Shown one piece after another: positions 1 through 12,625 of a DNA stretch of 64,000 nt. This stretch comes from Anseranas semipalmata. Taxonomy: Eukaryota > Chordata > Aves > Anseriformes > Anseranatidae. A model generated the notes under the pieces. It searched no databases, had not been told where the DNA came from, and was given only the letters and a program-made list of their open reading frames with translations. The position numbers and the translations under genes were made by a program. Positions within the stretch are counted from its first letter, which is position 1, and each line of letters begins with the position of its first letter. The DNA lies in the NCBI GenBank assembly GCA_013399115.1, contig VXAA01003849.1, positions 606,338-670,337 on the forward strand, read 5' to 3'.

Positions 1-1017
1 CATTTCTGTTCTATTCACTAAAGACTGTCTGTTCATGGAAGAGCTGTATGCCATGAGGAAGCAAAAGCATGAGTTGTCATGTTTGTAACAGTAAAAAAAA
101 TTCATGTATGGTAGGTGTGATGGAGTCTTCCAAAGGGATTTATTTAAGCCTATAGGTATAGAAGGTATTGAGAATTTCAGGCACTTGTTAAGGGCTTCCA
201 TCCCCAAATTTTGTATGCCATTGCATAATGTCACACAGCAGAAATTTCAGAAGAAACAAGTTGAGCTTTTTTGCTCTGTGTATTCCCAGAAAAATATAAA
301 GTGTTTCCAGTTTTGCTGTCGCCCTGAATCTGTAGGTGATAATTGAATATGCATTTTGTGTTATAATTGCTACTGCAGTTTGGGTTTGGAATGTACAATA
401 TAGCTATACCATGCTTTGCATTTTGTGCACTTACTGTTCATTTTCCATTTGGTGCATGAACCCTTGATTTTTCTTCATTTCTTGATTTTTGATAACTGGA
501 AAGTTAGAAGTGGGCTTTTGTAGGCAATAATTTCAGAGCACTGTGAACTTTGGGCCAAATGTTAAAATCTTCGGCTTTTAAGGGCATATCTAGGTTTCTC
601 TCTGTGCCTTAGGAATATATTACGTAGGTGTACCTTAGACTGTACTACAAATTACTTTGTGAATACACAGCAAGTGAGCTCCAATAAATTCATTCTACCT
701 TGTCCCTGCTTATAACATGTGATGTACGGGTAACTTGAAGACCTTTGTCGGATAAGTTCTGCTGGTGTAATTGTGGAAAGCTACATCTAGTGGGCTTTTC
801 TCACAAGCAGGGAACATAGTTTGGGAATAAACAGTGAAAGTTCACCACACATTACACACTTGCTTAGCTATTGTCAGAAAGATTGTTTTGAGAGGCTAGC
901 ATGCTACATTATCACCCCAGGTTTCTATAAAACTGTCATCTAGCTTCTCTCACATAACTCTTACAAAGAAAATTAAATTTGCCAAGAGAAACAGATTGTA
1001 GTATTTCCAGGTACATG
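1..1017. other. AT-rich non-coding stretch, nothing recognised
   Basis: Ordinary AT-rich sequence. An 80-codon open frame at 104-346 (+) has no family resemblance that I can see and no supporting promoter or splice context. I see no repeat, RNA gene or strong regulatory signature here. Confidence 0.6.
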
Positions 1018-1075
1018 CTCCTTCTTTTTCTTTCTTTCTTTTTTCTTCTTCCTTTTTTTTTTTTTTTTTTCCCCC
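1018..1075. repeat. 58-nt uninterrupted pyrimidine tract
   Basis: Every base from 1018 to 1075 is C or T on the plus strand. It begins with CTTC/TTTC mixtures, passes through a long T run and ends in five Cs. It lies 113 bases before the much larger pyrimidine tract at 1189-1473, so the two form one low-complexity cluster. Confidence 0.9.
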
Positions 1076-1188
1076 AGAGAAATCCCAGTCATTAAACATG
1101 ATTTGAGCATTCAGGTACAACGCAGTAAATTGACCTAAGTGAGACAGATTATTCTGTGTGACTGCCTGGTCTTCATCTGTGTATCCCA

Positions 1189-1473
1189 CTCTTTTTCCTC
1201 TTCTTCTTCTTCTTCTTCTTCTCCTTCTTCTCCTTCTTCTCCTTCTTCTCCTTCTTCTCCTTCTTCTCCTTCTTCTCCTTCTTCTCCTTCTTCTCCTTCT
1301 TCTCCTTCTTCTCCTTCTTCTCCTTCTTCTCCTTCTTCTCCTTCTTCTCCTTCTTCTCCTTCTTCTCCTTCTTCTCCTTCTTCTCCTTCTTCTCCTTCTT
1401 CTCCTTCTTCTCCTTCTTCTCCTTCTTCTCCTTCTTCTCCTTCTTCTCCTTCTTCTTCTTCTTCTTCTTTTTT
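1189..1473. repeat. 285-nt pyrimidine tract holding a perfect 9-bp minisatellite
   Basis: This is an unbroken C/T run on the plus strand. Its core, 1221-1454, is 26 perfect head-to-tail copies of the 9-mer CTCCTTCTT; I see no variant copy. The core is flanked by plain TTC triplets (about 1201-1220 and 1455-1469). Three reading frames stay open through it and give pseudo-proteins of Ser-Ser-Pro, poly-Leu or, on the minus strand, poly-Arg and Lys-Lys-Glu. These are artefacts of the repeat, not genes. Such homopurine/homopyrimidine DNA can form triplex structures and is prone to length change. Confidence 0.95.
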
Positions 1474-1504
1474 GTTTTTTTTTTGTTTGTTTGTTTGTTT
1501 GTTT
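1474..1504 (+). repeat. (TTTG)n simple repeat
   Basis: A T-run broken by G is followed by about five TTTG units. It directly adjoins the 9-bp minisatellite and looks like a continuation of the same low-complexity cluster. Confidence 0.85.
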
Positions 1505-2244
1505 CACCTTCAGAGTTTGTTTGCAGTACTTTTGAGTTTAATTTCAGGACATGGATGATAATTTCCTTAAAATTGGTATAGCAGGTCCACAAGTGCTGGT
1601 GGATCACCACTAACACCCTCACCGGCTAGTTAATGATTTCTAGTTGATATTACTTCTTAAAATTAGTGTTTAAGCATTTATCAATCCAATCTACATATTC
1701 TCTGTGTATTACTAATTTTTATTAACAATATAATGTAATGCACTAATAAGTCAAATGTATTACAGGTGTCTATATGTATTAGCCCTATGCACTTATCCTT
1801 ATCACCCAAACTTGTGTAAGCTCATCGAAGAATAAAATCAAATTTGTTTGACAAGACCTGTTTTACATAAAACCATGTTGACTGGCGTTAATTACATCCC
1901 TTTCACTTCAATCTTTGTCAGTGCACTCCTGTACAATTTTTTTTTAATCTATTTTGTCTGGATTGATATCAAGCTAGTGAGTGTATTATGTTATGCCGTT
2001 ACCTGACTGTCTAGTGTCCATATCAGCCCAACAGTAATACCTTTTTTTGGAATTTCTTCAGTAATTCTTTTCTTTTTTAAAATAGCATCAGATAAAAACA
2101 TGCAAAAGAAACTCTTAGAACTGCTAATCACAAAACATTTTCTCTGAAGAGATGCTGTTTAAGATCCTACTTAGTTGCTGATGGACAAGGAAGCACTTGT
2201 CATCTCAAGATCAACATTCTTACCAAAAGCAGAACAAAAAAGTT
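1505..2244. other. AT-rich non-coding stretch, nothing recognised
   Basis: No open frame of note, no repeat family and no RNA-like structure seen. Base composition is AT-rich like the surroundings. Confidence 0.6.
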
Positions 2245-2269
2245 TATATATATATATATATATATATAT
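2245..2269. repeat. (TA)n dinucleotide repeat
   Basis: Twenty-five bases of perfect TA alternation, a standard microsatellite. Confidence 0.95.
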
Positions 2270-2739
2270 TGCTGTTAACAAATTTCCTGTTTCCAGATTA
2301 ATTAAGTCTTGAATATAATTCAAGAAAGGTATTTATTTTCCTTATTCCATACAGTCATAGATTTTTCATTGCCATCATCAGCATCTCGTTCTAACATTTT
2401 ATGTTTTAGAGTGTTTTTACAGAATGCTTTCCCCTTTTTTTCTGTTTGCTTTGACTTTCTATATTCATCCTAATTATCAGATTTTTTTTTTTCATTCTAA
2501 GTATTGCCTTCATTTTTTCTACTAACTCTTTAACTATAATTGTTTTCTTTCTCACGGTATTGTTGTAGCTTTTGGATGTCCTATCAAGTATTTTTAACAG
2601 ATTCTTAATTTCATGCATACTTTTTATCCATATTCTGTGCTAGCCAGTAGAGCTTTGGAAAACTCAGTATTTTGAAGTACCAACCACATCTCTCCAACTG
2701 GGATTCTGCCTTTTCTTTGTCCTGAATGCATGTTTTGGA
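2270..2739. other. Non-coding stretch before a CR1 relic
   Basis: AT-rich on the left, more mixed on the right. Minus-strand open frames of 60-76 codons (2406-2618, 2611-2793, 2664-2894) overlap one another and the CR1 relic in the wrong orientation, so I read them as chance. Confidence 0.55.
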
Positions 2740-3090
2740 TGGCTTTCGTACAGAAACATGAGGTACAATTGGAGAGTGTCCAGAGGAAAGCAAAAGTCTT
2801 GAAAATAAAATTTATTAAGAAAAATGAAAGAATTGGAGTTGTTCAGTTTACAGAAGAGAAGACATGAGAAAAAAGAGAAGGGAAAATGGGGCATAATAAC
2901 AGCACCTGTAAAGGAAAGGCAAGTGGTCTATTTCCATATCCATGATGAGCAGAGGAGATGCTGGCTTCAAATTGCATAAAAAAGGTGCGTCGAGCTGTTA
3001 GTTCCTACTGATAAGAAGCACGAGGCGCAGGGGGAGGTTTCCTGGGGAGGCTGCGGAGCCTCCAGCAGCTGGGGCTGCCGAGGGGCTGGC
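2740..3090 (+). mobile_element. CR1 LINE relic (late ORF2 region)
   Basis: From about 2748 the sequence follows the late part of avian CR1 ORF2: the block ending GAGAGTGTCCAGAGGAAAGC, then a stretch like AAAGAATTGGAGTTGTTCAG, then a 'gataacagca...gtaaaagga' block, and later 'ggcttcaaattgca'. A GGTTTCCTGGGGAGGCTGCG segment near 3037 resembles the usual CR1 'first residues of the last ORF2 block'. The frame is broken by small indels and stops, so it is a dead copy. The right end (3000-3090) is unusually GC-rich and the boundary there is a guess. Orientation is sense on plus, opposite to the CR1 at 19.8 kb. The family match is from recognition, not alignment. Confidence 0.75.
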
Positions 3091-5400
3091 TGAGCTGGGG
3101 CTGGGGACGCCCTGCAGTCGCTGTGCCCTGAGCAAGCGCCGGCTCCCAGCCCGCTCTTCAGCTCGGTCTCAGCCCTCGGTTCTGAAATGGTTTTCTCATC
3201 TTGGGTGGTAAACTTTTCGTCACTAAAAACACCCTACTATTGCTCATTTTTAGCAATATGAATAATGTTTTTCTAATACTGCTGGCTATGCAAGACTTCC
3301 CGCACGTATCTTCCACTGATTTCCTTCATAACATGCATTTTTCTTTTTCTACATATTACTGACAGGCACTGAAGGAATAATTCCTTCTGTTTGCTGATTT
3401 TTGATTAGCAGGTCTGAAACAGACCTTCACCTCTACCCACTGCAGGCTCATTAGTAAGCACAATGTTCCTGCGCTTTTGAGTTATCAACACCTTTAAAAT
3501 ACAAAAGGGCTTTTCAGCTGTGAAGGTACAGCTGTGTGCATGCATGTGCACATGCACGTATGTACGCACACACCTCCTCATTTAGGTGCTCCATGGAAAG
3601 GTTTGTCATGAAAACTGTCCTATCAACCACTTGTAATGACACTGCTTTCAAATATCTCACACTGGGTATCTCAAATCTCTTCTGCTTGTTGCTAAGCCTG
3701 TTACACAAATCAATGTCACAGACCCTGTGTCTACACAGTGGCACCTGGAAAAGAGCTGCTAAACTCCTAACGTGAATATTGCACAGTTGTATATAGCCTC
3801 TAATTGCAATGACACACAGAAATCCCAGTCAATCAGATTGATTCTGTTGCTGTATAAACAGATTAAGTGATAAGCCCTCTTTGGGAGAAATCATAATATA
3901 ATCGGACATGATACATTCTAGGAGTCTAGGTCCATTCACAGAGCAGAAAAAATAAAGGCAGAATTTACATGAGAGAATCACAGTGATTTATGGTTTTTTT
4001 TCCCCTGCCCGATACAAATAAACCCTTTGTTGTGGTTGGCTTTTGTTCACCCATTTGGTCCAAATTATGTAGCATTCAGGTCCTTCTCTCTGCTGTAGGC
4101 AATGCTAATAAAATGCTGGAAATCCATGCAAAATGATGGAAATCAGTGTCTTTACGTCAAAATAGTAAACAACTTTTCACTGTCACAAACTCACAGTAAA
4201 TTACTTCTTTCTTTGCATAGTGAGAGTGGCAGTTGTGAAGAATTGGTCAGTACTTTTTCTGTTTTGCTGAATAACTGGCAGGCAGATTAGTGTTTGCCTT
4301 CAAATGGCAGTGGTGCATTAAATACAGGTTGTTAAGTTTTTCTAAAAATTGAAAAATGTAAATGTTGTTTTTAAGATGTTTTTATATGAAATTGAAAAGA
4401 TTCAGTTGTTATTACTTCGGCTTTTAAAATCAGCTGGTGATTTTTTAGATGGCCAGTTAATAGGTATTTACAGAAAAATATTCTAATGTACCTACAGAGT
4501 TCCTATAAAAAACAAGACTCAGTCTGAATATTCATACAAATCTAAAATTATGTGTTTTTCCCTTAGTAGCCAGATTTTTTTTCCTCCTACATTTTTTGTT
4601 TTATTTCTTTGCTTCTATTACACTTGTGTTGTTACTTTTTCAGAAGTGGAAGTTTTTTCACAGAATTGAAACACTCCACTCTATAAACGATCTAAGCAAT
4701 ACCAGAAAAAAATGGAAATCTTGTGGCAGAGCCTATTTTCATATTTTCATCTTGTTTCTGGACCAAAGAGAGACATTTAACTAAGTATAGTAGTTTTGTC
4801 CACAACTGGTATAAACTATAATACTTCGGAGCATACTGGTTGCCTGAAGGTATTAGAAGGGAATTTCCTTGTACAGAGCATTGAATAACTCAACAGTGGA
4901 TCGTGAGACTTTTTTCTTCCCATTTTGAATCCTCGGGTGTAGGTGAATCAGAATATCAACCCTAATGGATCTGGGAGCTTTATGCATATTACAATAATTT
5001 TATAATAATTTTAATCTTCTATATTGTGCATACGTGCTTAACACTGTGCATAATGCCATTGCAGACCTCATGGCTTTAGAACATCAGCAGGACAAGGCTT
5101 TTAGGTGCAGATGATTTTTTTGTTTAAGCTCAGATAATAAAAAATTCGCTAAAAAGTTTGAATTCTACCTGCAAATTTCATCCTGCATAAATATACACAC
5201 ACACGAATAGAACACAGTCAAATATACCAACATGCATCCTGATGCAGCATTGGGTTCATTACACAAATGTGCATGTGTTTCTGTTTACCGTGCCAATAAA
5301 GCTTTAATAAAACTTTTACGTTGTATTTCAGTGATGCAGTAGTGCTGTTCCACGTGATGCACCTTATTTTTTGGCAGTAGTTATTTACTGTAGTGCAATG
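3091..5400. other. Non-coding stretch with GC-rich left edge
   Basis: The first ~90 bases are GC-rich and continue the GC-rich end of the CR1 relic; the rest is AT-rich. Overlapping 76-79 codon frames at 3514-3775 on both strands and 62-codon frames at 4102 and 4596 look like chance. There is a short CA-rich run near 5193-5203. No gene or repeat family recognised. Confidence 0.55.
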
Positions 5401-5438
5401 GTAGTTTTTTATGGTTAATGTAGTTTTTTAATGGTTTA
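5401..5438 (+). repeat. Imperfect 19-bp tandem duplication
   Basis: Two adjacent units, 5401-5419 and 5420-5438, share GTAGTTTTTT followed by ATGGTT with a one-base shift. Two copies only, AT-rich, probably replication slippage. Confidence 0.6.
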
Positions 5439-8400
5439 GGAGAATACAATATGCAACATCACCAAAAATTATGGAATCTATATAGAAATACATTTAAACT
5501 GGGTCAGCTGCAGCACCATGATTAGTAGAAATAGAGCCAAAAGCTGACTGTGGACACAGAGATACTGTTCCCAATTCCATATTGGAAGTTTTCTTGAATT
5601 AATGTAGTCATGAATTTTTTTTTCTAAGTCTGCTGTGTATGAGAAGGCTGAGATATTATACAGTGGCAATCGTTCTTTATCATATTGAATTCTGCACTCC
5701 AAATTATATTACCTTTAAAATGTTGCTGACATTTTGCTATTCCACTATTCTGATCCATACAAGGTTTATACCATAGTATTTAAGTGCATTCTGGTGCATA
5801 TAGCAGTATAAGCAGTGCCTTCCATTTCTTGTTTCTCCTTCCCTTGCATTCTCAGAGAAGTGGGTTCTGTCAAATATTTGTTTAGGATTTTTCGAGACAA
5901 ATGCAGCCAATAGATACTGTTAAAAGTTTACATCAGTGTATAGGAATATGTATTGGATTTGGAACAGAATGATTGAGATGTGTGGTATTCCTTTGTTTTT
6001 GTGGCGTTTGAACTACTCTTCCACTGAACTACTAGGAATGTCCTGTCTCCTGTAGGACATTGTTTGGTATCCAACTTTTCCTGCACAAGAAGAAGTGCTA
6101 ATCCATGGTTAGCATTTCAGAGCTGCTCTTTTTTGAAGAATCTTGGCTCCAAGTGAGGGTTGCTACCTTGGTTTTGTATGGTATGGGAAAGCCAAGGAAA
6201 GGAGTAAAAGCTAGCCCTGATGCACTAGAGATGGCCTGGGCTACAGAGGAGATAACGGTACAGCACATGGAGCGCAGAGGAGCAGGAGTAGATGGCTTAT
6301 CTGTACAGCCCCAGCTTTTGAGTTAACATCATCTGTGCAGTTCACTGGGTGCCTGGAAGTACATGTTGACCATTTTGTTGTCTTTTAAAAATCCATTACT
6401 GCTCCCATCTCCATTTGGCTATGAAAAAGGCTTTTATATACAATTTTATCTAGTCCAGAAATATTAGAATACTGTGTAATTCAATTTTATTTTTTTCTTT
6501 AATGTCTGGGCCTGAATTAATAGGGCATTACTTTTCATCCTGGTATCAATCTTGTTCCTTTCATTCAGATCCAAATTCCTTTGTAGTACATGATTTAATT
6601 CACTAAAATGAGGTAAAATGAAACCCTGGTCCAAGGAGCATTAAATAACATATTTTTGGTGGCACATGTGATAGCAGCAGCCTGCTATCACAAACTGTTT
6701 GTGTTTCCCTTCCTCTTTTAGTTGCTTAGAGACTTTCAAACTTTTTTCACTCTCAAGAACTTACATTGTCTATTGTTGTTCAGCCCTTGCCTTCCAGCTT
6801 TAAGGAAAATCAGTTCATCCGTTATTAAATGAGATTAGAGGGATTAAAAATACACTTTTATAAAATCAAGTCCTTATGATTTTTTTTTTTAAACAATCCT
6901 GAGCTCAGACTAGCTTGGTATGCCCTAACTGAGGATCAGTGCCTTCTTTTGTGGCAAATTAGCTTTGATTTGACAGCTGTTTTTGTTTCAAGATCTTACG
7001 CACACCAGCTTTTCTGCTGAGGCCTGGCTCTTAGGGACAGTTGCACATGCATGGCTGGCTGTGCATCAAATTCTGTAATCCAGAGGGATGCTCCAGGTCA
7101 TGGTTATTTAACAAAACAAAACAAAAAAATCCAAAGAGATGTTGTACAAAAATGTGGCCTTGCACCAAGCAAATTTTTATCAAGTTGGAAAACAAAGGAG
7201 TATCTGTCCTTTTCAGACTGTTTCTATTCAATATTATGCTTTTCTCCATCATGCACACAACTAAATAAATTGAACTGGTTAGTAGTTTTAGATTGAAAAT
7301 GAAACTAGAGGATATCTTATACTGAGGGAAGGGTTCGACTTAAGCAGTAAATGTGCACGGCCTATGATGTGAACTTCTGTACAGCTTGAGAGCTGTACTA
7401 TAGAAGGGAGAAGGTACTTGACTAAACAGAAGGGAAAAGTCCGGACAGTGCATTCCATGGTGGTGATCCAGCATCTCCTACCACCGCCAGCAAGGTAGAG
7501 GCTGTGCTGTTAGCACGCTGAGGGGCAGCTCGTTGATTCAAGGGTACTACTTGTTGTGCTAGCAGCCAGAGCCTGTGGCTGCATCAGGGAGTAGCGCCAT
7601 GCAGTAGGAGAAGAGGTGTAGAGCAGAACAGCTGGTGTTGAGGACATGATGTCCACACCAGACGTATTTGGCAGAGGTTCACTTTGGACTAGATCCAGTC
7701 CAGTTGAGTGAACTAAATGCCTGTTAATGGCTGGGGTGCATTAGGTGCACTTGTGGAGACCATGCGATTCCTCTCCTGTGAAAGGCATCCAGTTTGTGAG
7801 CTCGGAGACCACTCTGCAGTGCAGACCGAGGCACAGAAAATGGGGGTGATTTGGACACTGACTTCAGAAGAGCCCTCCTCAACTGCGCCAAAACACGAGT
7901 TTGACTTTGGCCTCAGGAGGAGGAACCCCTTTGTGATAATGCCTTCATCAGTCATCCTGCCAGGTGCTGTGTCTGGCATCATGGGTAAAAAGGGTGGTTT
8001 TGTTTTTGTTTTTTACTTTTGATTAATTTATAGTCAGTAACCCTCTGCTTCCAAAAGCAGCACATTAGTCCTGGAGGAGTCTGTTCTCCTACATTTCCAG
8101 CCCTGTTCATGTTCCTGTGGTAATGCTCTTCTCTGGTCTGATGGCAATTCCCCTTCACCAAACACCTGTTCAGTTTTCTTCTTCTAGAGCTGTGCAGAGG
8201 GTAGACTATTTATTGATCAAACTGCCTCCCACCCTCTTCATGAAAGTCACTTATTTTAGTCTTGGTGAGGTCTGCAGCCTTGCCCTTCAACTGTGTCTCT
8301 GCTCCTCTGGTGCTGCTGGTGCTCCCTTGGTAGCCAGGCTCAGCAGTAGCTTGGTTTTCTGCTCCAGACCCACTTCTCCCTGCTGGGTCAAGCAACTTGC

Positions 8401-11400
8401 CACAGCTGAGAGTCCTAAGGTGCTCTGGGGAAATCCTGTCACTCGGGGAATGGGATCATGCATGTTCTTCGCATACTTTGAAAGACCCAAATGCCTTCTT
8501 GTGAAGCTTCTTTTCCCCCATCAATTCAGTTTAAGAATAACAAAGATAAAAGACCTATTTAGAATCTGATGTTGTGATTCTACACTGTAGAACTCAGATA
8601 TAATAAATATAACTTTAACTGCTCCTAGCAATAACTTTCTCAAAAGAAGGTAACCAAAATGTCAGTAAAAATTCTGTGGACTGCCATGACTTCAAATTAA
8701 TATTAATATATCTTGATATGTCTCTTGATTGTAGCAAGGTGCACACATATATCTAGATTGTAGTAAATTCATATACTACCAAATTCATTTGTGCAAATAC
8801 ATGCGATCATGTAATTACAGTCTGCATTATTGCAACACAGATGCACAAGGAAGCAGGATTAAGATTGTGCTGTCAGCTTCAATTTGCACCTCCCCTGGCA
8901 TCTGAGCATACTGCAATGCAACATTAGCTCGGTGAAGTTTTTGCTGCAACTACTAGAATTAGGATCAATGCCCGCCTCTCTTTGGCAAGTCACTGCTATC
9001 CTAAACTGAGGAATGCTGACCTGGTCATCTTGATCTGTGCATTTGTCACCCCAGCTCCACTGCAGCACACAAGAAAGTATAAAGGCTGAAAATAGTGTCC
9101 GTGGGGATCGTGATTGCTAGTACAGAAAACAGCAGTGCAGCTTCTAAGCAGAAGTGGTTAGTGAAAGCTGTCACACAAGCACACGGAGCAGAGCGTCTTC
9201 TGGATCTGGCCATCACTAGTGCATCTTGCTTCAAGAAGACATGAAATAAGGTGTCCCCCTAGGCACTTAGCAAGGACCAGCTCTCTCCTTGCCCTCGTCC
9301 TTACAGAACTGCCACTTCTGGAGAAAAAGAAGGACTGACCCAGCCTTTAGACCTCCCTCAAGAAAGGAAGAGGATGTCAGTATTTGATTTTTGCTTGTAT
9401 ATACAATGTAGCATGAGGTAGTCATTCAATTCTGTTTAAGTTGAATCATTGTTTACAGACAATTTAGTGTCTACTGAAAGTGCTAGTTAATATGCAGAGA
9501 CAATTAAGGATATTATTTATAAAGAGCATGTTAAAGCCATTTTTAAGCAAGGCTGTAATGAGATAATATTGGCATGTGAAAGTTTTATGGCTTACATGTC
9601 TTTCTAATTGAGTATTCCACTTCTGTCTCTTCTTTTTTAAAATCAGGGTTATTACAATTGCACAGCATTTATAATTTGTCCTTATGAAACAGATACATCT
9701 ACTCAACAGACTGTGACGCATTTCTCTAGACCTGTTGATAGGATCTAATCTATACTTTTCTGCATGCTTTGAATTTGCAAGCAAAAGTCAGCAGGATTGA
9801 GAGGGACAGCCATGAGTCCTTTACCATGACATTTTGAAATGGTTTAATATTAGAAAAAAATAAGAACTGGGATCCTGAATCAGACCACTATGTTACGATG
9901 GCATATACAACTTTTCATGTACACATTACCATCCAATTTTCATTCTCACTGAAGAATGTTACAGTTATTTTTTGTCAGGTCTTCAAGCGCTTGTCTTTCT
10001 CTTTTCTTTCTTTATACAATCATAGTTACTTTCTGATTTTTATCAGTGTTTTACTTATGAATTGTGCTGTTATTTCTAGCCAGTTTAGTTATAAATGAAG
10101 CAATGAGAAAATAACATCCCAAGAAACTGCTTATAAAAAAATTCAAGTCAACAGTGCTTGGGCAAAATGGTACTTTTGATTTATACCCATATGTCTCACC
10201 TATGCAGTGATGATGCAAAGGGGCAAAGATCAGAATTTGCAGAGACAGAGTATGCTTACAGTCGTTTTAGAAGTGTTCATGTAAACTTCTCAAGAATATC
10301 CAAAGGACTGCCATTATCTACAGCCATCTGAGAAAAAAACGCTCTTTAAAACAACGTTGTGCTGTGTATTTAGAGCCTCAACATCATTTATGAAACTTAT
10401 TCACGAAACTTTTAACTTTTGCTTTTTCATAAAATAATTATTAATGTTCCAGTGTTACTGGCACAAAAGATTTGGTAAAATGTCATGCATATATAGCCTT
10501 CCTATTTGAAAAGCAGTCTAGGAAAGATAATATTTGATTGATTACATATGAGTAAATCTACTACTTCAGACATCATTGCTGAACATATTTTATGCAAAAA
10601 TATTAAAATGCATGGTTCTTTTAAAACAAAGATAGGCCAAAACATCAGTAATTATAAGAGTCTTTATGCAGGTTCACAGCAGTACAGCAGTTCTCTTTCA
10701 TTTGATAATTACCTTGTTAAGCTAGTGTCCAGCTAGCTCTGTATCTTTTTAAGAAACATAATCTGCTCATTAATTCATGGCAGAGCTCCAGCACTCTTCA
10801 TCAAAATATTGGTTTGGAAATTTAACTGAGTTTTAGATTTTCTGGACTGAAGTAAGCAGCCCCTTCTCAGATTCAGTCTGGATCAATTGCCACTTTCTTT
10901 TTCCGTTTGATCTTTACTATTGTATTTTAACTTACGCCATGCTTAGTTGCCTGTATTTGGCTGAGTTCTGCCCAGTGCTACATAAATGGCCAGAACTCCC
11001 TGCTTCAGTACAAATTGAAAGAGTATATGATGTTTTCTTGCCTAGACATTTCCCCTCTTTATTTCTTAAAATTATAAAAAAGAACAATATATACCATCTT
11101 TTTAATTCCTCATGTATTTTCCAGACTAGAGAGAGACATGGTTCATGTTGCAGAGATGGCAGATAACACAAGAGTCTTTTAACAAAACATGCAAAAGTTT
11201 CCTTGGTTGATGTGAGACAACGTATAGAAGTGTCCTTGGATGATATGAGAATGGCTACACATCCTCAAAGGGAAGTTTCTTCCTTTCTTTGATATTTCAA
11301 ATGTAGCTCAGACTTGTTTTGTGGGATTGGTGAGAGCTGTTGACAGACTTAGATCAGTGGAAACCTTTCTTAAAAGTTACATTTTCTTCTTTCTCTTCCT

Positions 11401-12600
11401 CCAGATGAAATCTGACTTCCTGTTTCAGATCTTAGATGCCTGGTGCTTACTGAGAATAGCAACAATCAGATTTATCCTGTTTCTGAACTAGCTTAAATAT
11501 AGACATCTACAAAGATAGCAATAATGAATCTCAGCTAATATCCTGTTTATTCTTACAGTGCTTTTGTATAGATTCCTTTGCTGTCACTGAAGATGCTTTT
11601 ATGATTTCTATAATGTATTTCTCTTTCAAAACAGCACAGAAGCTTTCATCTGTCTGCCATCATTACTATTTACAATTGCAGTGGCACTGGAGATGATCTT
11701 TCTCAAGTTTCCAATCCACAGTATTTTCTCAGGCGCTTCAAAACTGCCAGAAGTTATCTCAGGGATAATACATTTAATATAGACTATTAAATCTGATGCC
11801 TTGAATTCCTCAAGACATGTCAGGAGTGACTCAAGCTCTTATTTGTTTTCCCACAGACCACATGAGAGCATCCTTTTATTTGAAATCAACCCAATTTTAT
11901 CCATTGCCAAAAGAGCAATGAAAATTAGTTCAGGATGGCTGAAAGGTCATAAGATACATTGCTAAAGGTATATCTCATCAGAGTCCTCCACCCAGTGCTC
12001 TAGACATGCTGCAGAGTAGGAAAGTCCGATTTTCTACTTAAAGCAAAATATATAAAAAAAGGAGGGGGGGTGGGTAGTGGTGTTTCAAAGTCCTCCTTTG
12101 CTTTTGCTTAACATGACATCTTAAGTAGTCCATTCTTCTTTGTCTTTGTATGGTGCTTGAGTGCCCAGCTCCCTCATATGCTTTCACATCCTGACCTCGT
12201 GCATAATCTGAGGACATGAAAGTGGGAGAGGGCAGGAAGGGGCCCCGGCCTGCCGCATCACCCCTGTGAAGCACTGATTACCCTGAGCAGCTCCTAAGCT
12301 GTCAGTATACAGTGCCACGCTACATGACATCCAAGAGTGCCTCTCTGCAGCCTCTGGGACTACCCTAATTCCCATGTGGAGCGAAGGCTGAACTGGCTCT
12401 AACTGCTCCGTGCCCCTTGGTAGGAAGCACCCGGCAGTTCTTCCCATTCAGGAACATTTATGGGAGCCTTTCTTACCCTCACTGCACGCTTGCACACTTA
12501 CAGGGAGCCTTGAAATGCTTTGGCAGTACCACTTTACTGATTCATCCCTCCCAGCTGAGCCATCTGTTAAAAGGTAGTAGGGTTTGTCTAGTTTTGTCGT
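5439..12600. other. Long non-coding stretch, chance ORFs only
   Basis: Mixed AT-rich sequence. The longest frames are 150 codons at 8117-8569 (+), 106 at 9464-9784 (-) and 101 at 7717-8022 (+). None shows a recognisable domain, and the frames at 7713-8569 overlap competitors on the other strand. I see no splice-bounded conserved exon, transposon or RNA gene. The slightly GC-richer part at about 7430-8000 has no repeat I can name. Confidence 0.5.
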
Positions 12601-12625
12601 TTTTGTTTTGTTTTGTTTTGTTTTT
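12601..12625 (+). repeat. (TTTTG)n pentanucleotide repeat
   Basis: Four perfect TTTTG units followed by a T run. Confidence 0.9.

Noticed and set aside
950..1622. Open frames of 125-185 codons on both strands
   Set aside because: They are translations of the 9-bp pyrimidine minisatellite (poly-Arg, poly-Leu, Ser-Ser-Pro, Lys-Lys-Glu), open only because the repeat contains no stop.
8117..8569. 150-codon plus-strand frame
   Set aside because: Two minus-strand frames overlap it and no domain or conserved motif is visible.
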